A DNA stretch of 8,500 nucleotides from JAVBOD01 sp031551045. Its GTDB lineage: Bacteria; Bacteroidota; Bacteroidia; Bacteroidales; UBA932. Location of the stretch: contig JAVBOD010000120.1 in the NCBI GenBank assembly GCA_031551045.1, positions 1 to 8,500 of the forward strand, written 5' to 3'. This document shows, in pieces, positions 6,221-8,500 of this stretch. Made by a program: the position numbers and the translations under genes. Numbering within the stretch: the first letter of the stretch is position 1; each line of letters starts with the position of its first letter. Below the pieces are notes generated by a model. That model was not told where the DNA came from. It ran no database searches and worked only from the letters and a program-made list of their open reading frames with translations.

Positions 6221-8440
6221 TTACTTTTTCGGTAAGGAAGACATTTCCAAGACTAACTCGCCGCCTTGCATAATTTCTTGGTAGGTAATATAAGTACGGT
6301 CGAGCGGCGCACCGTTCAATACAGCCGATTGCACATAAATATTCGCATCGGATGCATTCGGCGCAGAAATGGTAAATGTTTTTCCATCGTTCACTTTAAT
6401 CGTCGATTTCGTAAATAAAGGCGAACCGATTTCGTAATTTCCGTCGGCTGCATTGAGCGGATACAAGCCCATGGAGCTTAGAATGTACCACGCCGACATC
6501 TGGCCGCAGTCCTCGTTACCGCACACGCCGTCGGGTTCGGCGCGGTACATGGTGCGCAATACTTCGGCTACGCGTTGTTGTGTTTTCCACGGAACGCCCA
6601 TTTTGTTGTACAAATATAAGGTGTGATGCCCGGGCTCGTTGCCGTGTGCGTATTGCCCGATCATGCCGGAAATATCGGGCGAAGCGTTTTCGCCCTTCAC
6701 TTCGGATGACACTAAAAACAACGAATCGAGCCGCGAGATAAAAATTTCTTTTCCGCCCATCAAGTCGGCCAAGCCTTGCGGATCATGTGGTACCAACCAC
6801 AGATACTGCCAAGCCGTTCCTTCGGTATAATCATTGGCTTCGTGCGCCGAGAAGAACGGGTCGAAAGGCATGCGCCACGAGCCGTCGGCAAAGCGGCCTT
6901 GGAAAAATCCGGTTTGCGGATTGTAAATATTCTTATAGTTTTGCGCACGTTTTGCAAACAGCTCGGCATCGTCCGTGCGCCCCAATGCGGCTGCCATTTG
7001 AGACACGCACCAATCGTCGAAACAATATTCCAACAGTTTGGCCACCGATTCTAGAATCTTTTCGGAAGGAATATATCCCATCGTTTGCACATAATCCAAT
7101 CCGCGATAATCGGACAACATCGAGGCTTTCATGGCATCGAGCATTTTATTCGCATCTAAATCTTTTACAAGGCCTTTCCTATATGCATCGACTACGACGG
7201 GAATGGAATGAATACCTACCATGCAATCCGTTTCGTTGCCTACCAATGTCCACACCGGCATTTTTCCGTGTTGGTCGTAGAACGCCATGAGCGAATGCAC
7301 CATGTCGTTCACACGCTCAGGTTGCGTAATGGTCAGCAGCGGATGCTCGGCACGATAGGTGTCCCACAACGAGAATATCGAATAGTTGGTAAATCCTTCT
7401 GCCTTGTGTATTTTTCCGTCAGGGCCTTTGTACTCGCCATTGCGGTCGCAGAATGTTACGGGCGCCAACATGGAGTGATAGAACGCCGTGTAGAAAATTT
7501 TCTTTGCCTTGTTGTCAACCGTTTCTACTTTTATTTTTTGCAATTCTTTTTCCCATGTGTCGGATGCGTTTCTTTGCACTTTATCGAAATCCCATGCGGG
7601 AATTTCTTCGTCCAAATTTTGCAACGCACCTTCCACGCTTGCCGATGAAATGCCGACTTTTATCAATACCGGCTTCTTCGTTTCGCCGAACTGCAACACG
7701 GCTTTCACTTGCTTTCCCTGCGCTTCGACAGCCGTATCCATCGTTCCGTTATCATTCACTACCGAAAATTTTTTCAAGGGTTGCGAAAGACGAACGGCAA
7801 AATACAACCGCTGGTCCTTTGCCCAGCCGAAGGAATGCCGGTGTCCCGTGATGAGTGTTTCGCTTTCTTTTTTCACTTGCACATCGCGCGGCGTGTCCCA
7901 ATTAATACGATGTCCCAAATCAATAATTACCGTGGCTTCTTCGTTTTCAGGAAACGTATAGCGATGAAATCCGGCACGCACCGTAGCCGTGAGTTCGGCC
8001 ATAATATTACTTTTCAGCAGTTGCACTTTGTAATAACCGGGTTCTGCCCATTCTTTTTCGTGGGTATAACGGTCGCGGTATTTCCCCATGAATAAAGCAC
8101 CTCCGGCAGTGGTGTCTTCCGTTACCGTCTGACAAGTCGGTAAGAATAGCAAATCGTCCAAATCGCCGATGCCCGTTCCGCTCAAATGCGTGTGCGTGAA
8201 TCCGGCCATCACATTGTCGGAATAATGATAGCCTGAACACCAGTCCCAACCGGGACGCCCGTTCGTAGGGCTGAGCTGCACCATGCCGAAGGGCACCGTA
8301 GCGCCGGGGTACGTATGGCCGTGTCCACCGGTTCCGATAAACGGATCGACATACGATACTAATTTTTCGCTGTTATCCGTACAGCCAACAAGCAAAGGCA
8401 AAAGCGCCAACAGACTCCAATATTTAAAGCGATGTTTCAT
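6221..8440 (-). CDS. GH92 alpha-mannosidase lipoprotein, probably alpha-1,2-specific
   Basis: This 739-aa exo-mannosidase, at full family length, would remove terminal mannose from glycans such as high-mannose N-glycans or yeast mannan. A lipoprotein signal ends in LLVGC with Cys20, so it is anchored in a membrane; the residues after it (TDNSE) are mildly acidic and leave surface or periplasmic orientation open. GH92 hallmarks follow: YVDPFIGTGGHGHTYPGA (30-47), SPTNGRPGWDWCSGYHY (57-73), FTHTHLSGTG (81-90), SLWDTYR (357-363), VGNETDCMVG (400-409), YTEGTAWQY (538-546), QYAHGNEPGHH (596-606) and GNEDCGQMSAWY (641-652). By analogy with Bacteroides BT3990 the likely general acid is Glu540 and the base Asp644; this mapping is from memory. 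HGNEP is the motif linked to alpha-1,2 linkage recognition. GH92 enzymes need calcium. No SusC/SusD or other glycoside hydrolase lies in view, so polysaccharide-locus membership cannot be judged. Only 60 bp upstream are visible and no clear promoter is seen there. Confidence 0.92.
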   Translation of the reverse strand: MKHRFKYWSLLALLPLLVGCTDNSEKLVSYVDPFIGTGGHGHTYPGATVPFGMVQLSPTNGRPGWDWCSGYHYSDNVMAGFTHTHLSGTGIGDLDDLLFLPTCQTVTEDTTAGGALFMGKYRDRYTHEKEWAEPGYYKVQLLKSNIMAELTATVRAGFHRYTFPENEEATVIIDLGHRINWDTPRDVQVKKESETLITGHRHSFGWAKDQRLYFAVRLSQPLKKFSVVNDNGTMDTAVEAQGKQVKAVLQFGETKKPVLIKVGISSASVEGALQNLDEEIPAWDFDKVQRNASDTWEKELQKIKVETVDNKAKKIFYTAFYHSMLAPVTFCDRNGEYKGPDGKIHKAEGFTNYSIFSLWDTYRAEHPLLTITQPERVNDMVHSLMAFYDQHGKMPVWTLVGNETDCMVGIHSIPVVVDAYRKGLVKDLDANKMLDAMKASMLSDYRGLDYVQTMGYIPSEKILESVAKLLEYCFDDWCVSQMAAALGRTDDAELFAKRAQNYKNIYNPQTGFFQGRFADGSWRMPFDPFFSAHEANDYTEGTAWQYLWLVPHDPQGLADLMGGKEIFISRLDSLFLVSSEVKGENASPDISGMIGQYAHGNEPGHHTLYLYNKMGVPWKTQQRVAEVLRTMYRAEPDGVCGNEDCGQMSAWYILSSMGLYPLNAADGNYEIGSPLFTKSTIKVNDGKTFTISAPNASDANIYVQSAVLNGAPLDRTYITYQEIMQGGELVLEMSSLPKK

Positions 8441-8500
8441 TATTTAGGTTTTTATTTTTCAGTAACTTTTCTCACTAACAGATTTGACAAATTTTAAAAA

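Noticed and set aside
6787..7961. Several overlapping plus-strand frames of 130-167 codons opposite the mannosidase
   Set aside because: They overlap each other and sit opposite conserved GH92 motifs; GC-rich codons on the minus strand explain the open antisense frames.
8488..8496. Minus-strand TAAAATTTG as a promoter for the mannosidase
   Set aside because: The spacing inside the motif is one base too long for TAnnTTTG and the window ends before a -33 element could be seen.

Overview
The window looks like a chromosomal segment of a Bacteroidota bacterium, most likely of the order Bacteroidales. The evidence is a PorP/SprF-family outer-membrane protein next to an OmpA-family partner with the TPR/beta-propeller architecture of PorE, a lipoprotein with a SPOR domain, a GH92 mannosidase lipoprotein, a phosphoglucosamine mutase with the GEGNGG loop, and a promoter matching the Bacteroidota form (TTTG, 19 bp, TAnnTTTG). 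The genus cannot be fixed from the sequence. All five complete genes lie on the minus strand, so the biological reading order runs from high to low coordinates.

Layout in transcription order: (1) 8440-6221, a GH92 alpha-mannosidase lipoprotein. (2) 6220-5884, a gene-free stretch packed with interspersed-repeat sequence: a perfect 31-bp inverted repeat, a third copy of one arm, a diverged fourth arm, two related spacers, and a separate CT/GA-rich repeat touching the next start codon. (3) 5883-4507, glmM-type phosphoglucosamine mutase. (4) 4506-4290, an intergenic gap with a well-formed promoter for the next gene. (5) 4289-3792, a small SPOR-domain lipoprotein. (6) 3791-3455, an AT-rich gap without a convincing gene. 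(7) 3454-2477 and 2445-259, a PorP/SprF-like gene and a PorE-like OmpA-family gene only 31 bp apart, ending in a strong rho-independent terminator at 207-238. (8) 1-78, on the plus strand, the last 25 codons of an open frame that resembles part of an FtsX/MacB-type ABC permease.

The PorP-like and PorE-like pair is best read as an outer-membrane module of a type IX secretion system (T9SS) or gliding-type system: PorP/SprF proteins bind the outer membrane and PorE-type proteins tie the apparatus to peptidoglycan. No PorK/L/M/N gene and no recognisable secreted substrate is in view, so it cannot be said whether this is the core system or an accessory copy. The SPOR lipoprotein upstream is also expected to contact peptidoglycan, but it has its own promoter and is separated by 337 bp, so a shared role is only suggested. 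GlmM supplies GlcN-1-P for UDP-GlcNAc, hence for peptidoglycan and LPS. The mannosidase trims mannose-containing glycans and has no SusC/SusD partner in view.

No wholly new system is evident. The points most worth a second look are the composite repeat array between the mannosidase and glmM, the doubled regulatory-like domain in the PorE-like protein, the T9SS-like pair away from any core cluster, and the possible permease remnant at the left edge.
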